From NCBI GenBank assembly GCA_045539425.1, contig JAZQFH010000046.1, positions 1-64,000 of the forward strand: a stretch of 64,000 bases of DNA, read 5' to 3'. The stretch is from RUG14871 sp045539425. Its GTDB lineage: Bacteria; Bacillota_I; Bacilli_A; Erysipelotrichales; Erysipelotrichaceae. The notes under the pieces were generated by a model, which had not been told where the DNA came from, made no database searches, and saw only the letters and a program-made list of their open reading frames with translations. The first letter of the stretch is position 1, and the number at the start of each line of letters is the position of its first letter. Below, in pieces: positions 34,831 to 43,704 of this stretch. The position numbers and the translations under genes are program-made.

Positions 34831-35908
34831 TCGGGACTTCCACGCTTTCTTCCACCGGCAGGATCAGCTTCAGCGTATCCAGCCCGCGGTGTACTTCCAG
34901 GGTGATGTTGGTATCCACATTGTGATACATCCATTCCCTATAGAGCTGATAGGAATCCATGGGGATCTCGTTGATTTTCGTGATGACATCTCCCGTCATT
35001 AAGCCCGCTTTTGCGGCACGGCTTTCCGCGGAAACTTCCGTGACCAGTAAGCCGTTTTCTAGCGAGAGATCCGTCTGATAGGCGCTCTTGAGATAGAGCG
35101 GTACGGCATTGATATCCTTCGCAAAGAAGCCGAGGAGGGTTCTGTGAACCTCTCCCTGCTGCAAAAGCTGTTCCACCACCAGCTTCACTTCATTGATCTC
35201 GATAGATGCGGATTCACCGCTGAAGACCGTCGAAGAGGAATTGATGATGCCGATGAGCTCGCCGTTCATATTCACCAGCGCACCGCCGGAAATGGCGGAG
35301 TCAGCACCGGCTGTTGTCTGGATCAGATTCATGTCATAATCGTAAATGTTGTTTTCATTGCTCACCTTGCGGGTGATGCGGTTCACGGAAGAAACGATGC
35401 CTTCCGAGAAGAAGCTGAAATAGTCCAGCGAGGAGCGGCATCCGACACTCAGGATCCATTCCCCTTCCTTCACTAAGCGGGAATTTCCCAGCGTGAAGGC
35501 TTCGATATTGAATTCCGGATAGATTTCCAGCAAGGCGATGTCGCTGAGCGGATCCCTTCCAAGTATGGTTGCCTGCAGGGTTTCGCGGTTGGCAAAGTAG
35601 ACGGAGACTTCCGTACCGCTGAGAATGTGCGCATTGGTGACGATCAGCATTCCGCCGTCCTCCGCCTTTCCGTACACCACTCCGCTGCCGGAGGTGTCGC
35701 TGTAGGCGCCATGCGATACGATTCCCACCACTTTGGTCCGGATCAGATCGATCAGCTGGGTATAGTCGGTTTCAAACTCCGTATTGAGCTCGCGGTAGGC
35801 TGTTTCTACCGGTTTTCCCGCCTGCTTCTTCAGATCGATCAGATTCAAGGTCAGGGCGATGTTCCAGCCCGCCAGAATGACGAGTAACAGCACGATCAGC
35901 TTTCTCAT
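34823..35908 (-). CDS. HtrA/DegP-like membrane-anchored serine protease
   Basis: A 361-residue S1C trypsin-like protease with one N-terminal membrane helix (about 3-18) and an external catalytic domain. The triad is visible: His in TNAHILSG near 94, Asp in DPLSDIALL near 123, Ser in AISGGALVN near 205. A PDZ domain follows (about 265-345, VSAESRAAKAGLMTGDVI). I chose the ATG at 35908, with GGAGGAAG upstream and an ATGA-type overlap with walJ, over one 14 codons earlier. It fits the HtrC position of Bacillus (walJ-htrC-rlmH). Confidence 0.92.
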   Translation of the reverse strand: MRKLIVLLLVILAGWNIALTLNLIDLKKQAGKPVETAYRELNTEFETDYTQLIDLIRTKVVGIVSHGAYSDTSGSGVVYGKAEDGGMLIVTNAHILSGTEVSVYFANRETLQATILGRDPLSDIALLEIYPEFNIEAFTLGNSRLVKEGEWILSVGCRSSLDYFSFFSEGIVSSVNRITRKVSNENNIYDYDMNLIQTTAGADSAISGGALVNMNGELIGIINSSSTVFSGESASIEINEVKLVVEQLLQQGEVHRTLLGFFAKDINAVPLYLKSAYQTDLSLENGLLVTEVSAESRAAKAGLMTGDVITKINEIPMDSYQLYREWMYHNVDTNITLEVHRGLDTLKLILPVEESVEVPNA

Positions 35909-36636
35909 TCCGTACTTCCTCCTTCCACCGTTTCCCTCTGATTGCCGCACTGAATCCGGATGTTTTTATCCGTGATCACGCTGCGGGTTGCGTTATAGGC
36001 CAAAGAGGGTGTGTTGGCTTCTTCCGAGAGATGGGCAAGGATGATTTCCTTTGTCTTCTCTCCAGTCACTTCTTTTAATATCTCCGCGCAGGTCTCATTG
36101 CTTAAATGCCCGCTGTCCGAGAGGATCCTCTGCTTCAGAAGATAGGGACGGTTGCTCTGCATGAGCATCTGCACGTCATGGTTGCTTTCCAGAATATAGT
36201 AATCCGCATTGCGTATCAGATCATAATAGGTCTGTTTCAGATAACCGGTATCCGTGATATACACCAGTTTTTCCGTCTCGTTTGAAATGATGTAGCCTAC
36301 GGTGATCGGGGCATCGTGACTTAATACCAGCGGCTGAATATTCAGATGTCCGATACGGAATTCCTCTTTCGGATCCACACGCTCATAGCTTCTTTCTTCA
36401 ATCGGGAAAGGAGAGTAGAGCGGAACGGTGGAAAACATCTTCAGCTGGCTGATATGGTCCGTATGATTGTGGGTCAGTAAGAGCGCATCGCTTCTTTTAT
36501 AATCCAGTCCTTCGGTTAAAAAGGCCTGCAGCAGATAGCGCTTCGTGCTTCCGCAGTCAATGACAAGCTGCACTTCCCTGTCCAGAAGGACAAAGCAGTT
36601 TCCCTTGGAGCCGCTGCATAACAGATAAAACTTCAT
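35905..36636 (-). CDS. walJ: WalJ/YycJ-like metallo-beta-lactamase fold hydrolase
   Basis: A 243-residue cytoplasmic metallo-beta-lactamase fold protein. The HxHxDH metal motif is LLTHNHTDHIS near 54-64; later ligands lie in LSHDA near 105, ITDTGY near 130 and ILAHLSEE near 204. YycJ/WalJ belongs to the WalRK regulon and has a proposed exonuclease role linking cell division and replication. Here it follows an M23 peptidase gene by three bases and overlaps the htrA-like gene. walR and walK are not within the window. Confidence 0.9.
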   Translation of the reverse strand: MKFYLLCSGSKGNCFVLLDREVQLVIDCGSTKRYLLQAFLTEGLDYKRSDALLLTHNHTDHISQLKMFSTVPLYSPFPIEERSYERVDPKEEFRIGHLNIQPLVLSHDAPITVGYIISNETEKLVYITDTGYLKQTYYDLIRNADYYILESNHDVQMLMQSNRPYLLKQRILSDSGHLSNETCAEILKEVTGEKTKEIILAHLSEEANTPSLAYNATRSVITDKNIRIQCGNQRETVEGGSTE

Positions 36637-36639
36637 GCC

Positions 36640-38154
36640 TTAGCACCCGAGCCATTTACAGGCATCGTGCTTTTCCTTTCCCGTATAGATAACAAAGTGG
36701 ACGTGCGGTCCGGTCGCCAGACCGGTCATGCCGATCTGTCCGATGACTTCACCCTTTTCAACGTTGGTTCCCTCCGGGAAGTAGCACATGCTGCTCATAT
36801 GTCCGTAATACGTACGGTAGCCGTTATTGTGGTTGATATAGACATAGAAGCCGTTGATGCCGTTGTAGCCGACTTCTTCAATCGTACCTCTGTCCGCAGC
36901 CAGAACCGCTCCGTAGCGGTTGCCGTTATTCTGAATATCGACGCCGCTGTGGAAGCCCCATGCCGCATTGTTATAACAGCCCCAGTGACAGGAGATATGC
37001 GGATTTTCGACCGGATAACGGAACGAACCCGTTCCGACGCCCGGGATGATCATGGTACCGTATTCGACCACTTCCTGGATCGGTTCCAGGGTGATCTCCT
37101 CTTTGGTGACTTCCTGCTTGTCCAGCGTGCCGTTGATATAGACTTCACTGTAATAGACGTTTTTCGAGCCGTCTTCCTCTTCGACAACGATGTTGTTGAT
37201 GCCTTCACGTACCTCCGGATTCGCACGGTAGATCGTATTGCCCGCATAGACAACTTCCCGGGCAATGCGTTCCTTGGTAACGATAACATTGATCGGAGAA
37301 TGGAAGAAGGTGACATTCAGAATCGTTCCCGCATCCAGAAGCTGGGTTGCGCTCTTCAGAATGTCCGCGTTCAGCGTGATCAGCTGCTGTGCCGTTAAGC
37401 CGAACTTACTGGCGACCCATTCCACCGTGTCATACTCTTCCGTGACGTATGTTTCCAGTTCTGTCCCGTATCCGTACGAGAAGAAATAGAGGATTTCCTG
37501 GACGCTGTTCTTGATATCTTCAATCGGCGCATAGCCGCGCGTCATGGTGTACTGCTCCGCCACCTGGATGTCGATGATACGCTCGCCATATGTGGTCAGT
37601 TCCGGAGGCAGCTGATTGACCTGGATCAGATCCAGCGATTCCTTATCGACATAGTTGAGAAGATACTGGTTTTTTGCCTCTTCGAAATCATCCATGTTTC
37701 TGACATAGATGACGACGTTATTGGAGAATTCCACGCGGTTGACTTCCAGCGCAAACAGCTTGTTCTTCCGCAGGTATTCGATGATCTCCTCATCCTTGTT
37801 CTCATAATAGAAATAACTGCTCTCTTCGGTAAAGTAAATGCTCGGCGAAAGAGCCAGGGAACTGTCCGGATAATCCTTCTGATATTCACTGGCATAGATA
37901 TTCTTCAAGGCATTTTCGAGGATGGAACGGTCATTGAACACACCGATCAGACGTCCGCGGTCATAGATCTTGGCGACCTTGTGCCCGAAGAACGTTTTAT
38001 CCGTGATTTCCTGCGTGATGATGCTTTCCTCCAGCTTCACTTCCGAGTCGACCGTAACCGCACGGTAGCGGATCGTGCTCAAAAGAAGCGTGCATAAAAC
38101 GGAGAGCACCGCACAGAGCAGGATGACTTTTCCATTGTTGTTTAATTTCATCAT
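36640..38154 (-). CDS. M23 family peptidoglycan endopeptidase with LysM-like and G5-like domains
   Basis: A 504-residue exported or membrane-anchored wall hydrolase. The N-terminal hydrophobic segment is at about 9-28. A long N-terminal region is followed by a LysM-like stretch (near 248-290), a G5-like segment (about 300-365) and the C-terminal M23 domain with metal ligands in HSGVDI near 407 and HVHF near 488. It probably cleaves peptide cross-links. It heads the operon walJ-htrA-rlmH. No SD is visible in front of ATGATG; the ISC element ends within about 25 bases upstream and may have displaced the native ribosome site and promoter. Confidence 0.9.
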   Translation of the reverse strand: MMKLNNNGKVILLCAVLSVLCTLLLSTIRYRAVTVDSEVKLEESIITQEITDKTFFGHKVAKIYDRGRLIGVFNDRSILENALKNIYASEYQKDYPDSSLALSPSIYFTEESSYFYYENKDEEIIEYLRKNKLFALEVNRVEFSNNVVIYVRNMDDFEEAKNQYLLNYVDKESLDLIQVNQLPPELTTYGERIIDIQVAEQYTMTRGYAPIEDIKNSVQEILYFFSYGYGTELETYVTEEYDTVEWVASKFGLTAQQLITLNADILKSATQLLDAGTILNVTFFHSPINVIVTKERIAREVVYAGNTIYRANPEVREGINNIVVEEEDGSKNVYYSEVYINGTLDKQEVTKEEITLEPIQEVVEYGTMIIPGVGTGSFRYPVENPHISCHWGCYNNAAWGFHSGVDIQNNGNRYGAVLAADRGTIEEVGYNGINGFYVYINHNNGYRTYYGHMSSMCYFPEGTNVEKGEVIGQIGMTGLATGPHVHFVIYTGKEKHDACKWLGC

Positions 38155-38175
38155 AATTCGGCAAGGAGACTCTGT

Positions 38176-38194
38176 CCTCTATAGGGTGGAGAGG
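38176..38194. repeat. Right-end hairpin of the ISC element
   Basis: CCTCT and AGAGG enclose nine bases and overlap the iscB stop codon; the location suits the TnpA-recognised right-end palindrome. Confidence 0.55.
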
Positions 38195-39537
38195 AATTGC
38201 CATCCTCCTATTCTTTTAATAACGGCAGTATCCAAAATCTTGACGGATATGCCTGTCTCCAGCATCACTCTTGTACCATTGCAGTGAACTCCTTTGGCAT
38301 GAGTAATTGCTCCTCTGTATTTCAATGTGTCTCCGGGCTGTATGCTGTATCTCTGTTTTCTGACAGACACTCTTCCCTTAGACACCTTATGCCCACGATA
38401 CATCCGCTCGTTGTTCGGGTTATTGCGTAGAATACTCCGTTTTGTACGGTTACACCCGATCTCTGATCCTTTCTTCTTAACGTCATCACGAATATCGGTA
38501 TACTTCGCATCATAGAACTTTGTAAGTATCCGGTTGTTGCGGCGGTGCTTGGCATAACGGGTTTCCCGGCATCTGTGCTTCGGATGATACTTTCCCATCG
38601 CATATGCATCATTTGCGTGTGTCTTACTCAGCTGCCCGAGATCGCGGCGTGATGCTTTGGTATAAGATCCATAAGTGTGTTTCACTTCAACATCCGGATA
38701 ACGTTCTTTCACATCATTTACGATGTACCATCGGACGATATTCATGAACGTTGCGTCCCGATATGTACCGGTCTTCGGTTTCAAACCATACAATCTCCCT
38801 CCCGGCTGATGGTTCTTTGATGTATGGCATTTATGGCATACCGTCAGAAGGTTGTTGATACGATCAGTCCCACCGTTTGAACGGTACACGATATGATGTG
38901 CATGAAGGATCACTCCATCAGTAACCGATCTCCCGCATACCTGACAGGTATAGTGATCTCTTGTAAAGACTGCTTCTCTTAAGTTGGCAAGCTGATATCT
39001 TTTACCACGCTGATAATCAGTTCCCTGAAGTACTTCTCCTGTTTCTTCCAGTGCCTGTATACCCGCCGGATCAAACTGTCCGACTTCGAAGATGGCTCTG
39101 ATAATCGGACATACTTCTGCATACATATCGAAGATACGGATGTGATTGTCCTTTTTGTGTTTCACAGAATAGGCAAGTCACTCGCTTTCTCTTCTTCTGT
39201 TATCGAAGCGCGGCTTGCGATAACGCAGTCTGTTTCTTCTGGTTCTGCGATGCATCCGCTGATCCTGATGTCTCTGTTTCTCATCTCTGAGATTGTCGTA
39301 CTGTGCATGAACATACTCATGCGTTTCTGATTTGACACTGACACCGATATGTTCTGAACCTGTATCTTCACAGAACTCGACCGCCTGTGTGTAATGTCCT
39401 GATTCTCTGGTCAGCTGAATCGTAAACGGATGATGCCTGTAAATGACGGCTTTCCCTTTTTCAAGAAGCCTGCGGGCTTTCCTGATGTTTGTCGGCATCA
39501 GCCGGGAACCGTCTTTTGCGATAACGAATGCATACAT
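38179..39537 (-). pseudogene. iscB: IscB RNA-guided nuclease, interrupted by an in-frame TGA
   Basis: The Cas9 ancestor of ISC transposons. The frame is open for 119 codons, stops at one TGA (39178-39180), then stays open in the same frame for 332 more codons. Domains run in order: PLMP (1-45), RuvC-I with Asp58 in EDTGSEHIG, Arg-rich bridge helix (84-112), RuvC-II Glu in FEVGQFD (about 151), HNH with HAHHIVYRSNGG (about 212-223) flanked by two CxxC zinc pairs, and RuvC-III HANDAY. The TGA falls where relatives have Trp in a GWLxPS-like motif (here E-stop-LAYS), a one-base TGG-to-TGA change. A GTG at 39165 could restart the second part. UGA is a stop elsewhere in this window, so the gene is probably dead unless read through. 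Confidence 0.87.
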
Positions 39538-39868
39538 AGGCTGACGCCTCCTGAATAATAGTATTTAACGTCTCTACAGACTTCCGGAAGAACAGATACA
39601 TTGCTGTATATATCCTTTCCGGCTTCTGCCCCTTACAGGGCGGGTCCACATCGCCAATGTTATACAGGGTTTTATGGCACATACACTTCTCCTCCCCATC
39701 AGAGATGTTTAATATGTGCCCGTAGAGCGCGGGACTTGTGGAGCATCCCCCCGGTACCTGTATATTCCTGAATAACGTAGTGCCCGAAGCACTGAGGCTG
39801 ATCAACTGGGCTCTTTTTTACAAGCCCCCACTTCAAGAACCTGAAGGTTCTAAGTGGTGGGTAGTTGA
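39538..39868 (-). ncRNA. Omega RNA of the IscB system
   Basis: Non-coding 0.33 kb directly upstream of iscB, inside the element. It is rich in stems (for example CCCGCCCTGTAAGGGGC around 39635 and the CTTCCGG/CCGG-type pairs further 3'), as known for IscB omega RNA, which lies 5' of iscB with its guide at the 5' end. The guide would be copied from DNA just outside the left end, that is the end of dnaB. The exact ends cannot be set by eye. An open frame in this stretch is incidental. Confidence 0.68.
39828..39857. repeat. Left-end hairpin of the ISC element
   Basis: CCACTT-c-AAGAACC-TGAA-GGTTCT-AAGTGG: an imperfect palindrome beside GTAGTTGA, the typical left-end form of IS200/IS605-type elements. 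Confidence 0.75.
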
Positions 39869-39881
39869 CTCAATTCAACTC

Positions 39882-41279
39882 CTATTCAACGGAATCCTGA
39901 TAGTTGTCATAGTCATAGAAGGCGTTGATGGAACGGTTGTACGCCAGCTTGATGGTACCCGTGGCACCGTTTCTGTGCTTGGCGATGATAACTTCCATTT
40001 CCTCGATTCCGTCGGAATCTTCCGAACGTTCGTATTTTTCTTCCTGACCGTCTTTTTCCTTGGTATATTCGTAGTAACTTTCACGGTAAAGGAACAGTAC
40101 CATATCGGCGTCCTGCTCCAGAGCACCGGATTCTCTTAAGTCCGAAAGCATCGGACGCTTGTTGGAGGATCGCGATTCCACGGAACGTGACAGCTGGCTC
40201 AGTGCAATGACCGGCACCTGCAGCTCTCTCGCGATACCCTTTAAGGCACGGGAAATATCGGAAACTTCCTGCTGACGGGAATCCGAACCGCGGCTGCTTC
40301 CGCTGCTCATCAACTGGATATAGTCGATGACGATGGCTCCGAGTCCCTTTTCATTCTGCAGTCTGCGGCAGCTCGACGCAACCGCTCCGACCGTAACCGC
40401 ATCCGGATTGTCGTTGAAGTACAGCGGGAAGTTGCGAAGCTGCTCCTTCGCCTCCAGTAAGCTGTTCATATCCGTCGTCGTAATGCCGTACCCGCTGCGC
40501 AGCTTGTTGCCGTCAAGTCCGCTCTTGGAGGAGAGCATACGTTTGACTAAGGCAGCGGAGTCCATTTCCAGCGAGAAGATGGCAACCGGCAGGTTATTCT
40601 GCTCGGCCATATTCATGGCCAGATTCAGGGCGAATGCCGTCTTTCCCATGGAAGGACGGGCAGCCAGAATGATCAGATCCCCTTTCTGGAAGCCGTTGGT
40701 AATCCGGTCCAGCTGTTTGAAATCCGTCTTCATGCCGGTGACCGGCGTACGGTTGGCGCTCATCTTCTGGATCAGTTCCACCGTCTCATCGACGACTTCC
40801 TTCGCCGTGACGAACGTGGTGCTGCGGCGGGAACGCGTCACCTGTAACAGGGACTTTTCCGCGCGGTCCATGACATCATTCATCTGATACTGCGCATCAA
40901 AACTGTCGGTTTTGATCTTTTCCACCGTATCGATCAGGGAACGGATCCTGGCCTTATCCTGAATCAGTTCCACATAGTGCTTCGCATTGGAAGAGCTGCC
41001 GGCGGAATCCACCAGCTGAACAAGATACTCATCCGATCCCAGCAAAGCGAGATAATTCAGATCAGCCAGACGGCTTTTCAGTGTTTCCAGAAGCACCGGT
41101 TTGTGCTCTTCATGCAGGGAAAGGATTGCCTGATAGATATTTTTGTTATTGACGGAAAAGAACTCTTCCGGTTTCAGATCCTGCTCCACGGCAGTTTCCA
41201 CTGCCTCCGGGAACAATAACATACTCCCCAACAGAGCGTTTTCCGCATCCAGTGCCTGCGGCATCTGACGGTTCGACAT
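39882..41279 (-). CDS. dnaB: Replicative DNA helicase
   Basis: Hexameric 5'-3' helicase of the replication fork (DnaC in Bacillus naming). The 465 residues comprise an N-terminal domain (about 1-110, MPQALDAENALLGSML), a linker and a RecA-like core with Walker A ARPSMGKTAF near 208, Walker B VIDYIQLM near 312, and the arginine-finger region near 410-420. It ends the yybS-gdpP-rplI-dnaB operon, 12 bases after rplI. The ISC element lies directly behind its stop codon; the gene itself is complete and I see no terminator left between the two. Confidence 0.97.
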   Translation of the reverse strand: MSNRQMPQALDAENALLGSMLLFPEAVETAVEQDLKPEEFFSVNNKNIYQAILSLHEEHKPVLLETLKSRLADLNYLALLGSDEYLVQLVDSAGSSSNAKHYVELIQDKARIRSLIDTVEKIKTDSFDAQYQMNDVMDRAEKSLLQVTRSRRSTTFVTAKEVVDETVELIQKMSANRTPVTGMKTDFKQLDRITNGFQKGDLIILAARPSMGKTAFALNLAMNMAEQNNLPVAIFSLEMDSAALVKRMLSSKSGLDGNKLRSGYGITTTDMNSLLEAKEQLRNFPLYFNDNPDAVTVGAVASSCRRLQNEKGLGAIVIDYIQLMSSGSSRGSDSRQQEVSDISRALKGIARELQVPVIALSQLSRSVESRSSNKRPMLSDLRESGALEQDADMVLFLYRESYYEYTKEKDGQEEKYERSEDSDGIEEMEVIIAKHRNGATGTIKLAYNRSINAFYDYDNYQDSVE

Positions 41280-41291
41280 ATCCTCTCACCT

Positions 41292-41738
41292 CTATTTTTC
41301 TGTCAGTTTGACATTGAGCTGGGCAATGACGCCCTTGAATAATTCCACTTTGACTTTGTGTGCACCGATTTCCCTGAACGGACCGTTGTCGATGAATTTC
41401 TTCTTATCCACCGTGATACCGTATTTCTTCTGGAGCTCTTCGGTGATTTCCTTGGTGGAAACGGAGCCGAACGTACGGCCTTCCTTTCCGACCTTTACCG
41501 GGAATTCCAGCGTCAGCTGTTCGACTTTTCCCTTTAATACTTCCGCCTGGGCTTTCTGTTCTTCGAATGCCTTGCGGTCTTCTTCCTTCTGCTTTGCCAG
41601 ATCTGCCAGACCTTTTTCGTTGGCAATCATGGCTTTTCCGTTTTTAATCAGGAAATTCCGGGCGTAACCGTCCGCGACTTCCTTCACTTCACCTTTTTTT
41701 CCGACGTTCTTCACATCACTTAGCAGTATTACTTTCAT
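41292..41738 (-). CDS. rplI: 50S ribosomal protein L9
   Basis: Binds 23S rRNA at the base of the L1 stalk. From the ATG at 41738 the protein has 148 residues, the family norm. The N domain has DVKNVGKKGEVKEVADGYARNFL with conserved Gly/Lys residues, followed by a long Lys/Glu helix (about 45-75) and a C-terminal domain. An earlier in-frame start 14 codons upstream lies inside gdpP and has no SD; the chosen ATG has AGGAGA. Its start overlaps the gdpP stop by 23 bases. Confidence 0.96.
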   Translation of the reverse strand: MKVILLSDVKNVGKKGEVKEVADGYARNFLIKNGKAMIANEKGLADLAKQKEEDRKAFEEQKAQAEVLKGKVEQLTLEFPVKVGKEGRTFGSVSTKEITEELQKKYGITVDKKKFIDNGPFREIGAHKVKVELFKGVIAQLNVKLTEK

Positions 41739-43704
41739 TCTGTCTCTCCTTTTCACTGAAATACAGTCTGATATTTTCAATCAATTCATTCTTGATATTC
41801 TCCACCGTGGTATCGCTGCGCTGCAGTCCCGCCTGGGAGAAATGTCCGCCGCCGTTCATCTTTTCGAGAATTACCTGGACGTTGATATTGCCGATACTGC
41901 GGGCACTCATCGCCACCGTCGTATCGTTCAGATTTGAAATAACGAAGGACGCTTCCACTCCCTGGATGCCTAAAAGGCTGTTGGCAACCTGGGATAAGAG
42001 CGCACGCGTCAGATAGCGCTCTCCGTCATACGTCGCAATGACGACACCGTTGGAGTAGCGCTCCGCATTCTTCAGAACATTCGTCTTGATTTCAAATTCA
42101 TCGTAGTCTTCCTTCAAAAAGTCAAAGGATTCCTGCGGGTCCGCACCGAGTTTCTTCAGCTCGGCTGCCGCTTCAAAGGTGCGGCTGCCCGTTCTCGATT
42201 TGAATCCCGTGGTATCGACATAGATACCGGTATAGAGGATCGTCGCCTCTTCTTCCGAGATATCCACATTGCTTAACTGATACGGCAGAAGTTCCGTCAC
42301 CAGCTCTGATACACTGGAGGCACTCGCTTCCAGATAGACCATGAGCGGTGTGAACTCGAAGTCGCCTCTTCTGCGGTGGTGGTCGATGACCGCAATCCGC
42401 TTCGCTTCCGCCACGATCTGCGGCGCATTGCACTGGTTCAGGTCATGATGGTCCACCATGATAACCAGCGTCTTCTTTTCCAGTAAGCGCATCGCCTGAT
42501 CTTCCGTTACGAAGTCATGGCGGTGAATCAGCTTGTCGTTATATTTTCTGAGGGCAAGTGAGAGCTTGCTTTCAAGGTCATCCGGATCAGTGACGATGCA
42601 GACCGGTTTGCGGTAGGTTGCCACAATGCGGCTCACTGCCAGGGCGCTTGCCATACAGTCGAAGTCGGTTTCCCTGTGGCCGACAATGATGACATTGCGG
42701 CTCTGCTGAATGAGTTCACGCAATGTCTGCGCAATGACACGGATACGCACCTTGGAGCGTTTTTCCTTCGCTTCGGAATTGCCGCCGAAATAGCGGACAT
42801 CCTCGCCGTACTTCTTGATGGCGATCTGGTCGCCGCCGCGGCTCTGGGCCAGCTCCATTAAATCGTTCAGCATGTTATCCAGTTGGCGGTAATTGGCCGT
42901 TCCGCGCGCAAACACCATGGAAAGCGTGATCGGGATCGGATAGTCGCTGGATGCGTGACGCACCGTCTGCATGATGGAGAAGTTCTCCTCCATCAGCTTT
43001 GCGAAGATCTCTTCATTCAGTGCCAAGAGGAAGCGGTCGTTTTTCACACGCTTGATCAGAATGTTATGTTTCAGAGCCCAGTCGATGATCGGCTGCTTGA
43101 TCTCGGCATCGATGATGGAGACACGCGTCTCTTCCTCGTACTGGGTCGCTTCATCGTAGTTATCCAGATGGATCAGTCCCAAAACCACCTGCTCTTTTTC
43201 ATAACTTTCTTCCAGGTTGTGCTTTTCCGTCACATCCTCAAAGAACAGCATCTGGCTGTCCGCCTTGCGGTAGACTTCATAGAACTGATTCTTTTCCTTG
43301 TATTCCACTAAGATCTCATCTTCCGTTCCCTGGAAGATGCGGTTGGTATCCGGCAGCCACTTGGTGACCTTTTCCCCGATGAAGTTGATTCCTCTGTCCA
43401 GGAAGAAATCGCTCATCCAGGTGATCTCAAAGTTATCGTTATAGGTCAGTAAGCCGACCTGCGCATACTTGAAGGCATCATTGGCATCCTTGCCGATGAT
43501 CTTGGAGAGTTCCACGAGTTTTTCCTTACGCGCTGCGGCATTCTTCGTGATCATGAAAAGAATAACAACGGCATAGACGGAATAGATGCCGATTGCCAGT
43601 AAACTCCAGCCGTAATTGATCCCGGCAACAATCAAAAGGATCAGTCCGAGAATTAACAGACCGATGATGATCGTATTCATCCTTGTCTCAGAGCTTCTGT
43701 CCAT
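41716..43704 (-). CDS. gdpP: Cyclic-di-AMP phosphodiesterase GdpP
   Basis: Membrane-bound enzyme that cleaves c-di-AMP to pApA, important for wall and osmotic homeostasis. It has 662 residues: two membrane helices (about 9-52), a PAS-like domain (about 75-135), a degenerate GGDEF domain (about 170-300), then DHH (about 335-500; DFDCMAS and MVDHHDLN, IDHHRR) and DHHA1 with GGGHFSQAG near 630. I prefer the ATG at 43704, with GAGAGG upstream, over a TTG five codons earlier. It overlaps yybS by 17 bases and rplI by 23, forming the conserved yybS-gdpP-rplI-dnaB set. Confidence 0.95.
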   Translation of the reverse strand: MDRSSETRMNTIIIGLLILGLILLIVAGINYGWSLLAIGIYSVYAVVILFMITKNAAARKEKLVELSKIIGKDANDAFKYAQVGLLTYNDNFEITWMSDFFLDRGINFIGEKVTKWLPDTNRIFQGTEDEILVEYKEKNQFYEVYRKADSQMLFFEDVTEKHNLEESYEKEQVVLGLIHLDNYDEATQYEEETRVSIIDAEIKQPIIDWALKHNILIKRVKNDRFLLALNEEIFAKLMEENFSIMQTVRHASSDYPIPITLSMVFARGTANYRQLDNMLNDLMELAQSRGGDQIAIKKYGEDVRYFGGNSEAKEKRSKVRIRVIAQTLRELIQQSRNVIIVGHRETDFDCMASALAVSRIVATYRKPVCIVTDPDDLESKLSLALRKYNDKLIHRHDFVTEDQAMRLLEKKTLVIMVDHHDLNQCNAPQIVAEAKRIAVIDHHRRRGDFEFTPLMVYLEASASSVSELVTELLPYQLSNVDISEEEATILYTGIYVDTTGFKSRTGSRTFEAAAELKKLGADPQESFDFLKEDYDEFEIKTNVLKNAERYSNGVVIATYDGERYLTRALLSQVANSLLGIQGVEASFVISNLNDTTVAMSARSIGNINVQVILEKMNGGGHFSQAGLQRSDTTVENIKNELIENIRLYFSEKERQNESNTAK

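Larger units (their letters stand above)
38160..39868 (-). mobile_element. ISC (IscB-only, IS200/IS605-type) element without transposase
   Basis: A 1.7 kb insertion between dnaB and the M23 gene. It consists of a left-end hairpin (39828-39857) next to TCAACTACCC, a guide-RNA region, the interrupted iscB and a right-end hairpin (38176-38194). There are no terminal inverted repeats or target duplication, as expected for Y1-transposase substrates. No tnpA is present, so it is non-autonomous. Both ends are approximate. Confidence 0.8.

Noticed and set aside
39178..39180. UGA read as Trp or selenocysteine in iscB
   Set aside because: UGA ends several intact genes here (for example atpF and the 45-codon ORF), so a changed code is unlikely; I saw no SECIS-like hairpin immediately after the codon.
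39461..39805. 114-codon open frame upstream of iscB
   Set aside because: It overlaps the structured omega RNA region and the first codons of iscB in another frame; no SD or protein similarity is visible.
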